Source: Sorghum bicolor
Lineage: Eukaryota; Streptophyta; Magnoliopsida; Poales; Poaceae
Direction: 5' to 3'
Assembly: GCF_000003195.3 (NCBI RefSeq)
Contig: NC_012873.2
Span: 23,843,317-23,907,316 of the forward strand
Length of the DNA: 64,000 bases
Shown here: piece by piece, positions 1 to 10,157 of the stretch
Layout: each line of letters begins with the position of its first letter
How positions within the stretch are numbered: position 1 is the first letter of the stretch
Program-made: the position numbers and the translations under genes
Notes under the pieces: model-generated
What the model was told of the DNA's origin: nothing
Databases searched by the model: none
The model's input: only the letters and a program-made list of their open reading frames with translations

Positions 1-67
1 AAAGAAAGGTGTTGACTTTAAATGGGGAAAATCACGACAAAATGCATTTCAATAATTAAAGAAACAT

Positions 68-694
68 TTGACTGAAGCACCTATACTTGTTCTTCCTGAT
101 TTCACTAAAACTTTTGAAATAGAATGTGATGCTAGTGGAATTGGGATAGGTGGAGTTTTAGTGCAACAAGGAAAACCCGTAGCATATTTGAGTGAGAACT
201 TGGGAGGTGCTCAACTGAATTATTTTGTGTATGACAAAGAATTGTATGCATTGGTGTGTGTGCTTAAAACATGGCAGCACTACTTATGGCCAAAAGAATT
301 TGTTATTCACTCTGACTATGAAGCTTTGAAGTACTTGAAAGGACAAGCAAAACTGAATCGTCGTCATGCCAAATGGGTTGAGTTCATCGAAACATTTCCA
401 TACATTGTGAAATATAAGAAAGCGGTGACTCGCACGTTGTCAATGTTGTTGCAAACAATAGTGAAAAAGAACCTGAAGGTTTGTGAGGAATGCTTGACAC
501 ATGTGGAGTTTGCATATAACAGGGCAGTACACTCTAACACTAATATGTTTCCTTTCGAAATTGTATATGGGTTCAAACCTATTCATCCGATAGATTTGTT
601 GCCCCTTCCATTTGCAGGAAAGAACCAATATGGACGCCTCGAAGCGTGCTGCATACATCAAGAAGGTACACAAGAAGACCAAGGAAGCAATTGA
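68..694 (+). pseudogene. pol remnant: RNase H joined to late integrase by an internal deletion
   Basis: The first ~115 codons are a Ty3/gypsy RNase H domain ([33 protein letters not shown]), which degrades the RNA strand of the RNA/DNA hybrid during reverse transcription. Just after KYKK (base ~421) the frame jumps directly into the late integrase region ([16 protein letters not shown]). The end of RNase H, the integrase zinc finger and at least the first two catalytic Asp residues are missing, roughly 300 codons by comparison with the Tekay pol at the right end of the window. The frame then drifts out of register near base 612. The ATG at 68 is internal to the old polyprotein, not a real start. 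The product cannot be functional. Confidence 0.8.
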
Positions 695-995
695 ACTCAA
701 GGCAGGACGCAAGGCTGCAAGTATGAACAAACCTAGGAAGAAGGTGTTATTTGAACCCAGGAACATGATGTGGATACACTTGCACAAGGATCTCTTTCCT
801 CAGCAGTGCAAATCAAAATTATTGCCATGAGGAGATGGTCCATTTCGTGTTCTTGAGAAGATCAATGACAATACAGACAAGATTGATCTTCCTGCAAGTT
901 ATGGCGTGAGCAACTCCTTCAATGTTGCTGATCTCTCACCATTCACAGGTGAAGACACTTTAGAGTCGAGGACGACACCTTTTCAAGGGGGAGGA
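612..995 (+). pseudogene. pol remnant: integrase C-terminal domain
   Basis: This continues the preceding frame after a frameshift near 612. Family-typical motifs are visible: a basic stretch with [10 protein letters not shown], then LHKDLFPQ, and beyond an in-frame TGA at 828-830, GDGPFRVLEKIND and YGVSNSFNVADLSPF. These form the GPY/F-like C-terminal DNA-binding part of integrase. The final stop is a TGA at 996-998, which is also the first three bases of the LTR, so the pol stop codon and the LTR start coincide. Dead because of the frameshift, the internal stop and the upstream deletion. Confidence 0.75.
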
Positions 996-999
996 TGAT

Positions 1000-1323
1000 A
1001 TGACCATGCCACCAAGCAAGATGTCACAAGCTCCAAGTCAAGCTACACCCACTCAAGTTTCACCAACACCGACACCAGCCCATGTCATCCATGGACCGAT
1101 TACACGTAGTCGTGCAAAGAAGCTACAACAAGAGGTCCACGCGCTACATTGTGAGATTCATTTTAATATTAATAAGAATTATATACTACCTAAGTATTGT
1201 ACCTTGATTATACTCAAGTATATAGAAGAAGAGAAGGATGAATCAGACTTCAAGAACGGACCAGTGCAAGTTCCAGAAGAAGTCAAAAACGGACCAGTGG
1301 AAGTCAAAAACGGACCAGTATAA
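1000..1323 (+). CDS. Short ORF inside the LTR carrying a GPITRSRAKK tail
   Basis: The 107-codon frame starts four bases into the LTR. It has a Pro/Thr/Ser-rich opening, then GPITRSRAKKLQQEV, a motif seen at the extreme C-terminus of many chromovirus polyproteins, then an acidic stretch and three copies of a KNGPV motif. In some centromeric (CRM) elements the pol tail is known to extend into the 3' LTR, so this may be the old pol tail displaced by frame decay. It lies in a different frame from the upstream integrase. Whether it is ever translated is unknown. Confidence 0.45.
   Translation: MTMPPSKMSQAPSQATPTQVSPTPTPAHVIHGPITRSRAKKLQQEVHALHCEIHFNINKNYILPKYCTLIILKYIEEEKDESDFKNGPVQVPEEVKNGPVEVKNGPV
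1251..1320 (+). repeat. Short tandem repeat (three degenerate copies)
   Basis: Three copies of AAnAACGGACCAGT separated by 14-20 bases of GAAGTC-type spacer, encoding repeated KNGPV(Q/E)V in the LTR ORF. It probably arose by replication slippage. Confidence 0.7.
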
Positions 1324-2193
1324 AGAAATCTTCAAAACTTTTTAGTCACAAAAGCTATGAAGGTCCATGGGCACTTGATGGAAAGCTTGGCGCGGCTACT
1401 TTCCAATGAATCTAGTGGCGACCAGTTTGGATACTCTATATTGCCTGTAGACCAGAATTAGTACAGACTGCTCACAAGGTCAACAGTCTGTCATGACAGA
1501 ATGTTGGTACAACTTGCCAAGTAAAACTGTACCAATCTACAATGTTTCGTGCTGGTTGGCATACATTTCTGGAAAGCCCTTTGAGTCTAGTTTCACACCC
1601 AAGAAACGGTTCATCATTTGGACTTCGTAATAAAAAGTTATGGTCAGTTTATTGGAAACTGCTCTGGAGGCCAACAGTCACGCGAAGCCACTTCAGGAAT
1701 CCATTTCGAGGGGACCTTTCACATTGCCTTCCCTCAGAAACTCTATTTTGTTTTCATACCTATCTAGTAGGGCTGTTGCTAGTATGAATACCCCCTAAGA
1801 CTCATTGTAATCTAAGACTTTTGATAATTGAAATACAGAACCCTTTTGTTTAGCTGTGTGCTAGCAAATATTCAGAGAGTGATCTCTACCCCTTGCTCTT
1901 GTGATTTCCTCGCGGGATTACATAGGCGGTGGCTTGATCCGCTCCTAATTGGTGCTTCTACTCCCTTCAAGGTATCCCTTGATTGATTGTAGGTTGTGTT
2001 GGTTGGTTCTTTGAGAGTGTGGATGGGCGAATCCTCGATTCGGTTTGCCGGTTAAAGACAGTGGTTGGCTTCGAGTTTTATTTGCCAGGTTGCACTAGTT
2101 ATCGCTACCTGCAGCAAGTTATCCGGCTGTTCTTCAGCTAGTTATCAGTGTTCATCCTATGTCGTGAAGATCGGGACAACGTGTCGCATCACA

Positions 2194-4901
2194 GGGGCAC
2201 TACGGTCGACTCCCCCATAAGACCCTGTCCGGTCTCAAGTTCATTCCCACACTTGGTTACTTTTCCTCAAAGCATTGACAGCTAATCAAACAGGTGTCCA
2301 CCTATATCTCGTAGGTGACAGGAAATCACCTGACTTCTACCGTACTAAGCAAGCTAAGCATGGACTCGGAGCCTATCTACATAGGACAAGGTAGATAAAC
2401 AGGTGGTGATATCCAGGAGTACGTATGCATCAGCGGTATCAAACAATTCCTATCACTTAAATGCAGCATAGTAGAACAATCACAATATATCAATTAAGTT
2501 AGCGATAATAGGGAGACTTAGAATGCTCCGAGGCTTGCCTTTCTCAAACGTGCTAGGCTTGTGGTCTGGACACTCCTGCAGCTCTCCTTCCGGCTCGAGT
2601 CCTCCTGGAAGTTCTGCTCCTGGGTTTCCTCCTGCTCCTCGGGTCCCACCTCGTTCTCCTGCGAGCCTGTATGATGCATGTGTGCTCATGAGTGGAGTGC
2701 GAGGTGCCCGGGATGATCTTGACATGGTGCATAGATGATATAGGTGATTACTTCTACAAGGTAGTCAACATCATCCAAGAACATGTACTCAAATTAAGCA
2801 CCTATTCCATTCTCTTCTACAAGTTGTTTTCATGGTTAACCAGCAGTTGACATGATGCTTCAAAGATACATCAAACACCCCTTATTCCTTTTAGCTTATG
2901 CATAACAATTCATAATTTATTTTTAGTTATTATTGGACCTACAACAGTAGCATATACTTCTGATCATCAAAAAATTCCACAAAAATTACAGTAGATCACT
3001 GGTCCCATATAAAGTCCACCATAATTTTTTCATAATACTTGGACAGATAGTTTAGCCCACACAAAAACACAAGTTTATTCTATATAGTAAGGATAATTAC
3101 CCCACTAGTGATAAAGTGTCAAACAACAGATTTCATATTTTTAGAAATTACTTACTATCATAAGAAACACCCACAAAAATTTCCAGATTAATTGCATGAT
3201 CCATTTATTTACTAAAAATCATAAACCATTGCCATGCAAGCGTTTAAATGATTACAAATTAGTTTATACAGCAAATAATGCATGACATATTTTTCCCAGA
3301 GGCTAATCATCCATGCAAAGCTAACAAAACAAGTTACACATTTTTTTGAGTTATATTTTAATTGCTATGCATTTTCTAATTGTTAGCAAAACATGGATTA
3401 AATATACTTGTACAGAAAAGCTGTCCAAAAATGACATGCAAACACACCAAATTGTATATCTGAAATTTTAGAACACACCAAAATTTATTTCATCATTTTT
3501 GGAGCTGTAAAACTCAAGTTATGAAATATACAAGATTTAAATGATTTCTGAAAACCTTTATTTAAGAAAAACCGAGGAAAATCACTAGATCCACCCAGAT
3601 CCACACCCGCAGAGACGGTGATAGGCGAGACCAAGGGGTCGTGGCCCCACTGGTCAGCCACGCCGTACTCCGGCCGCCTTCGACCGGCCGGCTCTCGCCG
3701 ACGGCGAGGTCTTCGGTGGCACGGCTATCACCTACGGCTTCGTCTCGACGAGACGAACACGTTGCGCTAACTCACGTCGGCGGAGGAGGTCTCTAGCGGT
3801 GGGTATGGCGCACGGCGGAGCTCGGTGGCGCTGCTCACCAGCGTCCGGCCGTCTCTGGCCGATAGAGCGCGAACGGAGGGGCGCATAGGGTTCGCTGGGG
3901 TGCGGCGACCAAAATGCGCTAACTAACGAAGAGAAAGAGGGTCGGGGAAGGAAGATCCGCGCGGACCGAGAGCTCGCCGGAGCTTCGGCCATGGCACGGT
4001 GGCGGAATCTCAACCAAAACCTTGACGCCGACGGCCGAGATTGTGCGCACGAGGTAGAGCTCGTCGAGGCGGAGCTGAGGGTGGGTTTAATCGAACGCGG
4101 GTGGTCGGAGTGGGAAGCTTGGCTGCAACGCCAATGGCGCACGACGGAGCACCGCCACGGCTGCTGCTGCGCGCGAGCGGGGAAGAAGAAGAAGGAGTGG
4201 GGAGGGGGACAGAGTGGGGCGTTCTACGGGCGCGGGGTGGCGTCCCGACCGGGTTAAGCCGGTCGGTCGGGCGGCCGCGTCCACGACGCCGGCGTACGGC
4301 CGCCACGTGGCCGGTGCCGGGTGGAGCGAGGCGGGCGCGTCCGCGCGCGGGAGAAGTGAGGGGGAAAATGGGCATCGCGGCTGAGCGGGCCGAAAGGGAG
4401 GCGGGTCGGCCCAGCAGCGCCTGCCCCCTTTTCTTTTTATTTTTGAATTTCTTTTCTCAATTCTTTTCCCAAATTCATTTTTACTATTTTAAAACCTTTT
4501 TCAGCTTTACCCACAAAAACAAAAGTTGTCACAAATAAAATGTTCTACAACTTTGATTTAAGTTGAAATCCCAAATTCCAAATTGAATTTGGAATACAAC
4601 TCAAAACTAGCTATAGGTTTTTAAATAAATTCATTTTGAGGATTTTTGTATAAAATCCATTTTCTCAATTCCTATAGCTCCAAAAATTTCACAAAACTAC
4701 TCTTAATTCTTCTAAGCCTATTTCAACCTATTTTAGGCGTTTCAAGATTTTTGGCAACAAGCATACTATTTTTGTCATATTTATACCATGAAATTTATGC
4801 ACATAAATTCACACTTGGGTTAATGCTATGCTCATGTGATGCTATGCTTGATGAGAATGCTTATGAGACTTAAGTGCATGCTTAACACCTAGGGTGTTAC
4901 A
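2194..4901 (-). repeat. Partial Tekay-type (Del clade) LTR, minus orientation
   Basis: The segment aligns along its length with 58,700-61,983 of the long LTR at the right end of the window: shared stretches include CCGGTCTCAAGTTCATT, TAGGTGACAGGAAATCACC versus AGGTGATAGGAAATCACC, and the GC-rich block at 3,600-4,430. Its right edge is GGGTGTTACA at 4,892-4,901, matching GAGTGTTACA at 61,974-61,983. No PPT follows, so this is the outer edge of a 5' or solo LTR. The left part is cut by element 1. The next bases (ACAAG, 4,902-4,906) would be its TSD. Short ORFs on both strands in the GC-rich block are frame noise. Confidence 0.8.
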
Positions 4902-5515
4902 ACAAGGCGACAAGAGGAAGATATGGTTAAGTCCAGGAGCAGTAGTTGATCGGCGCCGATGGCTGATGTTGACGATTGTCGATACCGATGATGGATAGTG
5001 TGCCAATGATGGTGAAGGAAGACATGGGAGTCATCGGGAAGACAATGGTGGTGTGCCGATTACCCAGAATAGATAGATTGTTACTTTCCATAATTGTTAG
5101 AGTTTATTTTATGTATGAGTTCTGTTTGGTTTGGAACTAAAATCCTAGTCGTATCTGGTTGTAACTCTTTAGGACAGAGTATAAATATAGGCCTAGTAGC
5201 GAGGTAAGAGAACAATCAATCAATATCATACACAAGTTTTACATCTACTTTTGCATCTACTTTTTCGACGACTTCGTCAACTCGCATATTTTCTTTTACT
5301 TACGAGCCCTTAAGAATTCATCGAGTCATACTCGACGGGTTCTCGAGTTCCGCGTGAATACCTCTTGGCCGTGGCATCCGGGCGCATCGCTATTGTTGGG
5401 ACCAAAGTATTCGAGTTACCACCTTTGTCGGTTGTATGGTCAAATCGGCGGGCACGCCTTAACGTTGAATCGGGTATTAGCCCTTTGTGTTTGCAGATCT
5501 ACTTTTGCATCAACA
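4902..5515 (+). repeat. Tat2 5' LTR, truncated
   Basis: Ends TTGCATCAACA at 5,515. It contains a core promoter with TATAAATA at 5,180-5,187. It aligns with 6,600-7,232 and, reversed, with 57,027-57,497. The first ~180 bp of the LTR are missing because the Tekay LTR inserted here. A PBS-like TTTTTGGCC follows at about 5,530. Confidence 0.8.
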
Positions 5516-6438
5516 CTAGTATACCTCGTTTTTGGCCAGGATCGGAAAGTGTCTTTCCATAGATCTAGAGAAAAGTTTTCAACTCTGAAAGGGATTCTGT
5601 TGATTTCTGTGTTTATTATATCGGTTGGATCCGGATTGACCATTTGACCCAAGCACTAGATGTGAGGTTGTTTAGTGGGAATAACTATTTTGTCACTCAG
5701 TTCCTAAGTTTGGGGAATGAAAAAGGGCAGAAGAAAAGAAAGAAAAATACTGAGTATATGAACTTGCAGGAATAGTAGAAGCTACGGTAAGAAAAAAAAG
5801 GGTAAAGACAAGATTAACCTCGGGGACATTGAAGTTGATTGCCATTTCTCCTGGAAGAGAAGAAGATGAAGCCGAGGGCTTGAGGACTCTACTGGGGGAA
5901 CTTCTTGTTGGTTGAAGAAGAGTTCTTGCTTGATGAGATTGCCGCCGGGGGAGTAGGTCTTGGAGATGGAGGAATGGCATGATAGAAGATGAGTACCGGG
6001 GAAGGATGTATTTATAGGTTGGGAAGAGCAATGACATATTTTGACTTATCTCTCTGCCGCATCCGTGAAATTCGAGGTTATTCAGATGGATATGGTAACT
6101 GTTTGCATGACAATCAAGGGATTGTGCAGATGATTTGATGGCAAGTAATCATGATCTTGAGGATATTTCACTGTGCGCAATATTTTAATGAACCATCGGC
6201 AGCGTATCTTGACATCAAATCTTTGCCGATGGGCAGTTTTCCCTATGATTTGGCGTTGATCGGAATACGGGTGGTTGAGAGATGTGTGGTGTTTATTAAG
6301 ATGCAAAATTTAAGGCTAGGTTTGTCTAGATTTGGTAGCAGATTTTTGTTAAAAAGGAAGATAATTATGCAAAGAGAATCATTATCTGGAGGAAATTTCA
6401 GAGCATTAATGATTTTATACTCCGGAATGGGGGGCATG
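5516..6438 (+). other. Residual Tat2 internal region (no gag-pol)
   Basis: This is the whole internal region. I see no capsid, protease, reverse transcriptase or integrase motif in any frame. Its middle holds a minus-strand TATA box and putative start of an antisense gene (separate entry). Its right end is the AT-rich region before the polypurine tract at 6,422-6,438. Confidence 0.6.
5800..6016 (-). promoter_or_regulatory. Putative promoter, 5' leader and start codon of an antisense gene in Tat2
   Basis: On the minus strand, TATAAATA (6,009-6,016) is followed by a C/T-rich, ATG-poor leader of ~160 bases and then ATGGCAATCA with the start at 5,845, opening a frame MAINFNVPE. The Tat3 antisense gene starts with the same ten bases, ATGGCAATCA, at 34,778. 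The TATA-to-ATG spacing of ~160 bases matches the antisense gene of element A (~158) and resembles that of D (~125). The rest of the gene has been deleted. Inference from layout; no transcript evidence. Confidence 0.5.
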
Positions 6439-7232
6439 TGTTGACACCGTTTTTGGAATGGGTCAAGTTAGTTGAGGCAGATCGATTGGTGACAAAAAGG
6501 TTATTGTATTGTGGTAGAAGGATGCGATGAGGATCAATAGATAAAGATAGTGCCGATGATAGGGGATGATCGGTAGAAGATGTCTACTGATTCGGGATCG
6601 GTATAAGGTCAAAAATAATATCTGTTGGTTGTTATAGATGAAACTTATGGTTGCCGATGCTGATGGAGAAGGACGTGGAGACTGCTGCTGAAGAGGGCAT
6701 GTGTGTGCTGATGGGGTAGGAGCCGATGAGGACTTAAGGCGGGAGCCGATGAAGACTTTATCGTAATTAGGGCAGACATAGGAATAGGTAGTTATTGTTT
6801 CTTTTTCTATAATTGTTCGAGTATGCCTTACATGTAAGAGTCTTGTTTACATTAATTTAGTCCTAGTCGTATTTGGTTGTAACTCTTTAGGCTAGGTTAT
6901 AAATATAGACCCAGCAGCAATGTAAAAAAGATATCTCAATCAATATCAAATACAAGTTTACTCCTACTTTTACATCTTCTTTTCGATGACTTCGTCAATT
7001 CATATACTTTTTCTGTTTACAAGTTCTCAAGGATTCGGTGAGTTACACTCGACGATTCTCGGGTTCCGTGTGAGTATCTCTTGGCCGTGACATCCGGGCG
7101 CATCGCTGTTGTCAGGACCAAAGTATTCAAGTTATCACCATTGTCAATTAATAGGTCAAATCGACTGGCACGCCTTGATATCAAAATTAGGTATTAGCTC
7201 TTTGTGTTTGCAGATCTATTTTTGCATCAACA
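6439..7232 (+). repeat. Tat2 3' LTR, complete
   Basis: 794 bp from TGTTGACACC to GCATCAACA. TATAAATA lies at 6,899-6,906. The polypurine tract is directly upstream. It is diverged from the 5' copy at many positions, indicating an old insertion. Confidence 0.85.
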
Positions 7233-9799
7233 ATGCTTCATCCAAAGGCAGAGCTCCGCCACGTGCTCCCATTTATTGGCCTCCTCACGGGCATCCATCA
7301 TGAACAGGGGGTCCTCTGGAGTCGTGGAACATCGAAGGCGAATCCTCCTGGGACCCCAATACTGGAGCTTCTCCTTTGTGCGCTCCTTGATGCCTTGAAT
7401 AAGCACCTCCGCTACCACGATTGACCCCCCGTGGCGCACGAACAGGTCGACGAGGGAGGGAAATCGAGCATCCTCCTCGCCGGCGCCTAAGGTACTAGCT
7501 TTGTCCGCCCATGGTCGCCGACCCTCCAGATAACCCGGGGGGCCCCGTTGATGCCGTAGAGGGTGCCCTTGATCCCCAACTTAGGGTCCACGGGCGTGCG
7601 TGTGCGAAGCGCCAACACCACGACACCATCCTCCCGACATGGCTCGGCCGGGCAAGTGGCAGTCCCCGTTGTTGAATCCAAGAGGGGGTCTCAGGGCCAT
7701 AGACGGGCAGCTCCAGCCCTTGTGCCTCTGGTCCCTGTGGCTACTGCTGCTGCTGTTATGACGGCTGCTGCTGGGACTGCTGCTGAGGCTTCTATAGCTG
7801 CTATTGAGGCGGCTGCTGTTGCTATTGTTGTGGCTGCTGTTTTGATTGCTCATGTGACTGCTGCTGCTGCTCCGGAGGGCTCGAATCGTGCACCCCTTCC
7901 ACAGACGAGTCACGCAGCGGGGACACGATTTTGCTCCTCCCCTCCTCTTCTTCCTTCTTCTTCTCCTCTTCCTCTGCCTCCCTCCTCTTCTCTTCTTCAG
8001 TGGCATGGAGCTCGATGGGCCACGGTGTCCACCCCTCGATTCGAGGGGTTTCGATCCCCTTATCCATGACGCGATCGCACAACAGGAGCGAGCCCTCTGC
8101 AGACTGGTTGCTAACGGTGATCAGATGGCCCTCCCCCTAAGCTTGGGTGACTCAGGGGCTCCCTCTAGGTCCTGAGAATGAGGAACCTCACCCTAACCGG
8201 AAGTATGGGGATTGCTCATCAAGGCGTCGCCTCCCTTTGGAGCTTGGGGCACGATTTCACCGCCGCCAGTGGAGGGCCTCGAGTCTGAAGAACCTGAATC
8301 CATCCAAAACACTCGATTATCACCTATGGGGCCTATGCTAAGCCAGACCAACATAGAAAACTCAAAGAAAAATCTGACAATTTACCTGGTGCCTTGGAGC
8401 CCACCCCAATCTTCAACCTCTTGGCAGTCGAGGGCTGAGCTTGCTCCAATTGCCTTTTCAACCTGAAAAAAGACGAGTACGATGTGTGTCTGTTAGCACA
8501 AAGAATCGTTGAGGAAAAAAGGATGACAGTAGCATCTAAAGATCTTACCCCACAGGGAGGATGGCCCTCCTCTCGGTCCCACGACCAACTGGCCTCGAGG
8601 CACCATCGCGTGACGAAGCTCTCGGCTGCTCCAAGACGACAGTGAGCGTCGGATCTGCCCGCCCCAACTAGCGATCCTTGGGACTTGAACTCCTCCAGTG
8701 CCCTCCGCCTTGACTCGAGGCAGCCGAGGCGGCACAGCCTTATGTCAGCTGTCCCGTCGAGGAGGTCTTGACCCGATGACCAGGACTGGAGGTTTTGGAC
8801 GGACATGGGGGCAGCTTTGACTAACCTGCACGGTGGCGGGAGGCGTGTCCCTATGTGGGTGGCAAGACAACAGCTCCTCCTGGTGACCTCCATGTTCCCA
8901 ACTCTATGGCTCCTTAGGAGCCTCCACATGCGTTGACAAAGTGCCTGCTTGAGGTGGAGGCTGCACAAGCTGGTTGAGACGGACCGCCATCCCTTCCGAG
9001 TCATCATCATCATCCTCATCGTCGTCGTCCTTGTCGGGCCAGTCTTCCTTGGGCCACCCCTCATGCCTCGCCAAAGTCCAGCGCTGCTCAAGCGTCTGCC
9101 AATCAATGTTCTTCTTCTTCTCCTTTTCCTTCTCCGCATCTAGCGCGGTCTTGTGTTTCTCGGCGGAGGTGCGCCTTTTCTCGCGATCGGCATCGTCCTC
9201 TTTCACTAGGGGCCACGAGGACCTTGCATCGATCACCCCCTATGAAGAATCACCCATGTCTTAGAAAAATCGAACGAGAACAATGGAACTAAGAACAAAG
9301 ATTGAGAGGCCGCGGCTCGAGGGGCTTACTAGGTCGAAAAAACCATCGTCGGGCATCATGGGGAACCAGTGCATGCTGTGAGGTTGGAAGTCACCAGAGA
9401 CGGCTGCCCCGACCCTAGCAGCCACTTCTTCATCCGGGAGTGCCTCGTTTGACATCCGGCACGCCTCGAGGTCTTGAGACGGAGCATGCGGGCCCATCTC
9501 ATCCATCCTCAGCAGTCAAGACATCAACGGGAGTACCCGACGATGGTGGACCACCGAGAGGACAAGGGCCGCTGTCAGACCCTCCCCACGGAGGCGCTTT
9601 AGGGCGTCGAGGAGAGGGCACAGCCAAGACTGATGGTGCTAGATCACGCCGTACTTCCAATTGTCGGGGCGCTCCTTGATAAGACGCCTGGTGTAGGCAG
9701 GGAAGAAGCCGTAGTCGTTGCGGATGTAGAACCACTAGGAATCTCAGTTGGCGTGATTCGACGTCAGCCCAATGGGGATGTATTCTCGAGGCTCATCCG
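7233..9799 (-). pseudogene. Antisense gene of element A, exons after the Cassandra insertion (pseudogene)
   Basis: Minus-strand segments correspond in order to the D gene: NYG/PAYTRRLI and EACRMSNEALPDEEVAARV (9,270-9,720), then an intron (about 9,240-9,329), an acidic/charged region with SAEKHKTA and poly-Asp, a second intron (8,463-8,548, GTAAG...TTTTTTCAG), LKRQLEQAQPSTAKRLK, a Glu-rich and Gln-rich tract, RTPVDP, and finally KWEHVAELCLWMKH next to 7,233, where Tat2 cuts it. Both introns sit exactly where D has them. Several frameshifts and stops interrupt the coding. Function of the intact family is unknown. Confidence 0.7.
7740..7875 (-). repeat. CAG/CTG-rich triplet tract
   Basis: An impure CTG repeat on the plus strand, read on the minus strand of the antisense gene as Gln/Ser-rich sequence (PEQQQQSHEQSKQQPQQ). 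D has a shorter Gln-rich stretch at the equivalent place (14,370-14,440), so this is an expanded low-complexity part of the gene. Confidence 0.7.
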
Positions 9800-10080
9800 T
9801 ATAACACCCGGCCTATGGCTTAATAGGATTAATAGGAGAATCATGCCAACAAGTTGCAACTTTTTCCAGAAGCCCATCTTCAAAGAACTCTAAAGTTAAG
9901 CGTGCTCGGCCTGGAGAAATTTAGGGATGGGTGACGGACCGGGGAGTACTTCCCGGGTGCACAGGAGTGAGGTGCACAAAGTGTGTAGAAAAGACTAGTT
10001 TTGGTCTGTGGGGACTGACTATATCCGAGAAAAGCTGCCAGATGTAAGCGGACCCGGCCTCGTGGAGGCAGGATGTTACA
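9800..10080 (+). repeat. Cassandra left LTR
   Basis: 281 bp ending ATGTTACA. It aligns throughout with 24,559-24,838. The first dinucleotide pair is altered (TA for TG). The 5S-derived segment is within. Confidence 0.9.
9871..9962 (+). other. 5S-rRNA-derived segment in the Cassandra left LTR
   Basis: It resembles the central and 3' part of plant 5S rRNA: AGAACTCTAAAGTTAAGCGTG (box A region), GGATGGGTGAC (box C region) and GTACTTCCCGGGTGCA. In Cassandra this segment supplies a pol III internal promoter. The GACGGACCGGGGAGTA stretch departs from true 5S, so this is not a ribosomal gene. Confidence 0.85.
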
Positions 10081-10083
10081 ATA

Positions 10084-10096
10084 TGGTATCAGAGCC
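10084..10096 (+). other. Cassandra primer-binding site (initiator tRNA-Met)
   Basis: TGGTATCAGAGCC is the standard complement of the 3' end of plant initiator methionine tRNA, located just after the LTR. Confidence 0.9.
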
Positions 10097-10157
10097 GACT
10101 CTCGCGGTTTCACGGGTGCGTGTGTCGCAGTTGCGCAGGCATGGTGTGCATGGCTGG

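Larger units (their letters stand above)
1..2193 (+). mobile_element. Element 1: 3' part of a Ty3/gypsy (chromovirus-type) retrotransposon
   Basis: The left edge of the window opens inside pol. RNase H and integrase remnants run on the plus strand, followed by a polypurine tract (about 983-995) and one complete LTR that starts TGATATGACC and ends CA before 2,194. The sequence right of 2,193 aligns with the middle of the Tekay-type LTR near 58,700, so this element inserted into that LTR. The 5' LTR and gag are off the left edge, so the TSD cannot be tested. Integrase-tail motifs (FNVADLSPF, GPITRSRAKK) fit chromoviruses of the CRM/Reina type; the exact clade is not resolved. Confidence 0.8.
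996..2193 (+). repeat. 3' LTR of element 1
   Basis: About 1.2 kb, bounded by TG at 996 and CA at 2,193. A purine-rich tract (TTCAAGGGGGAGGA) precedes it, as expected for plus-strand priming. To its right the sequence changes abruptly to material homologous to the Tekay LTR. It contains a short ORF (1,000-1,323). The start is well supported by the PPT; the end is inferred from the homology break and could shift by a few bases. Confidence 0.75.
4902..7232 (+). mobile_element. Tat2: deletion derivative of a Tat-lineage Ty3/gypsy element
   Basis: Two related LTRs flank only ~920 bp of internal DNA. The 5' copy (4,902-5,515) has lost its first part to the Tekay LTR insertion; the 3' copy (6,439-7,232) is complete and preceded by the purine tract GGAATGGGGGGCATG. 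The same LTR occurs in reverse at 57,027-57,497 in Tat3, so they are one family. No gag, reverse transcriptase or integrase remains. After 7,232 the sequence continues directly into the antisense gene of element A, so Tat2 inserted into A; the expected TSD is ATGCT, but the left copy is outside the window. Confidence 0.8.

Noticed and set aside
1542..1787. 81-codon ORF in the element 1 LTR
   Set aside because: No motif, no homologue elsewhere in the window; expected by chance.
3732..4538. Several overlapping ORFs on both strands
   Set aside because: Same GC-rich LTR block as above; low-complexity translations, no recognised motif.
8333..9139. 268-codon minus-strand ORF as one protein
   Set aside because: It reads through a conserved intron (8,463-8,548) and mixes frames of the antisense gene.
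9871..9962. Possible functional 5S rRNA gene
   Set aside because: Only part of 5S is present, box regions are altered, and an LTR pair with PBS and PPT shows it is the Cassandra 5S-derived segment.
10084..10096. tRNA fragment
   Set aside because: It is the complement of the tRNA-iMet 3' end serving as primer-binding site, not a tRNA gene.
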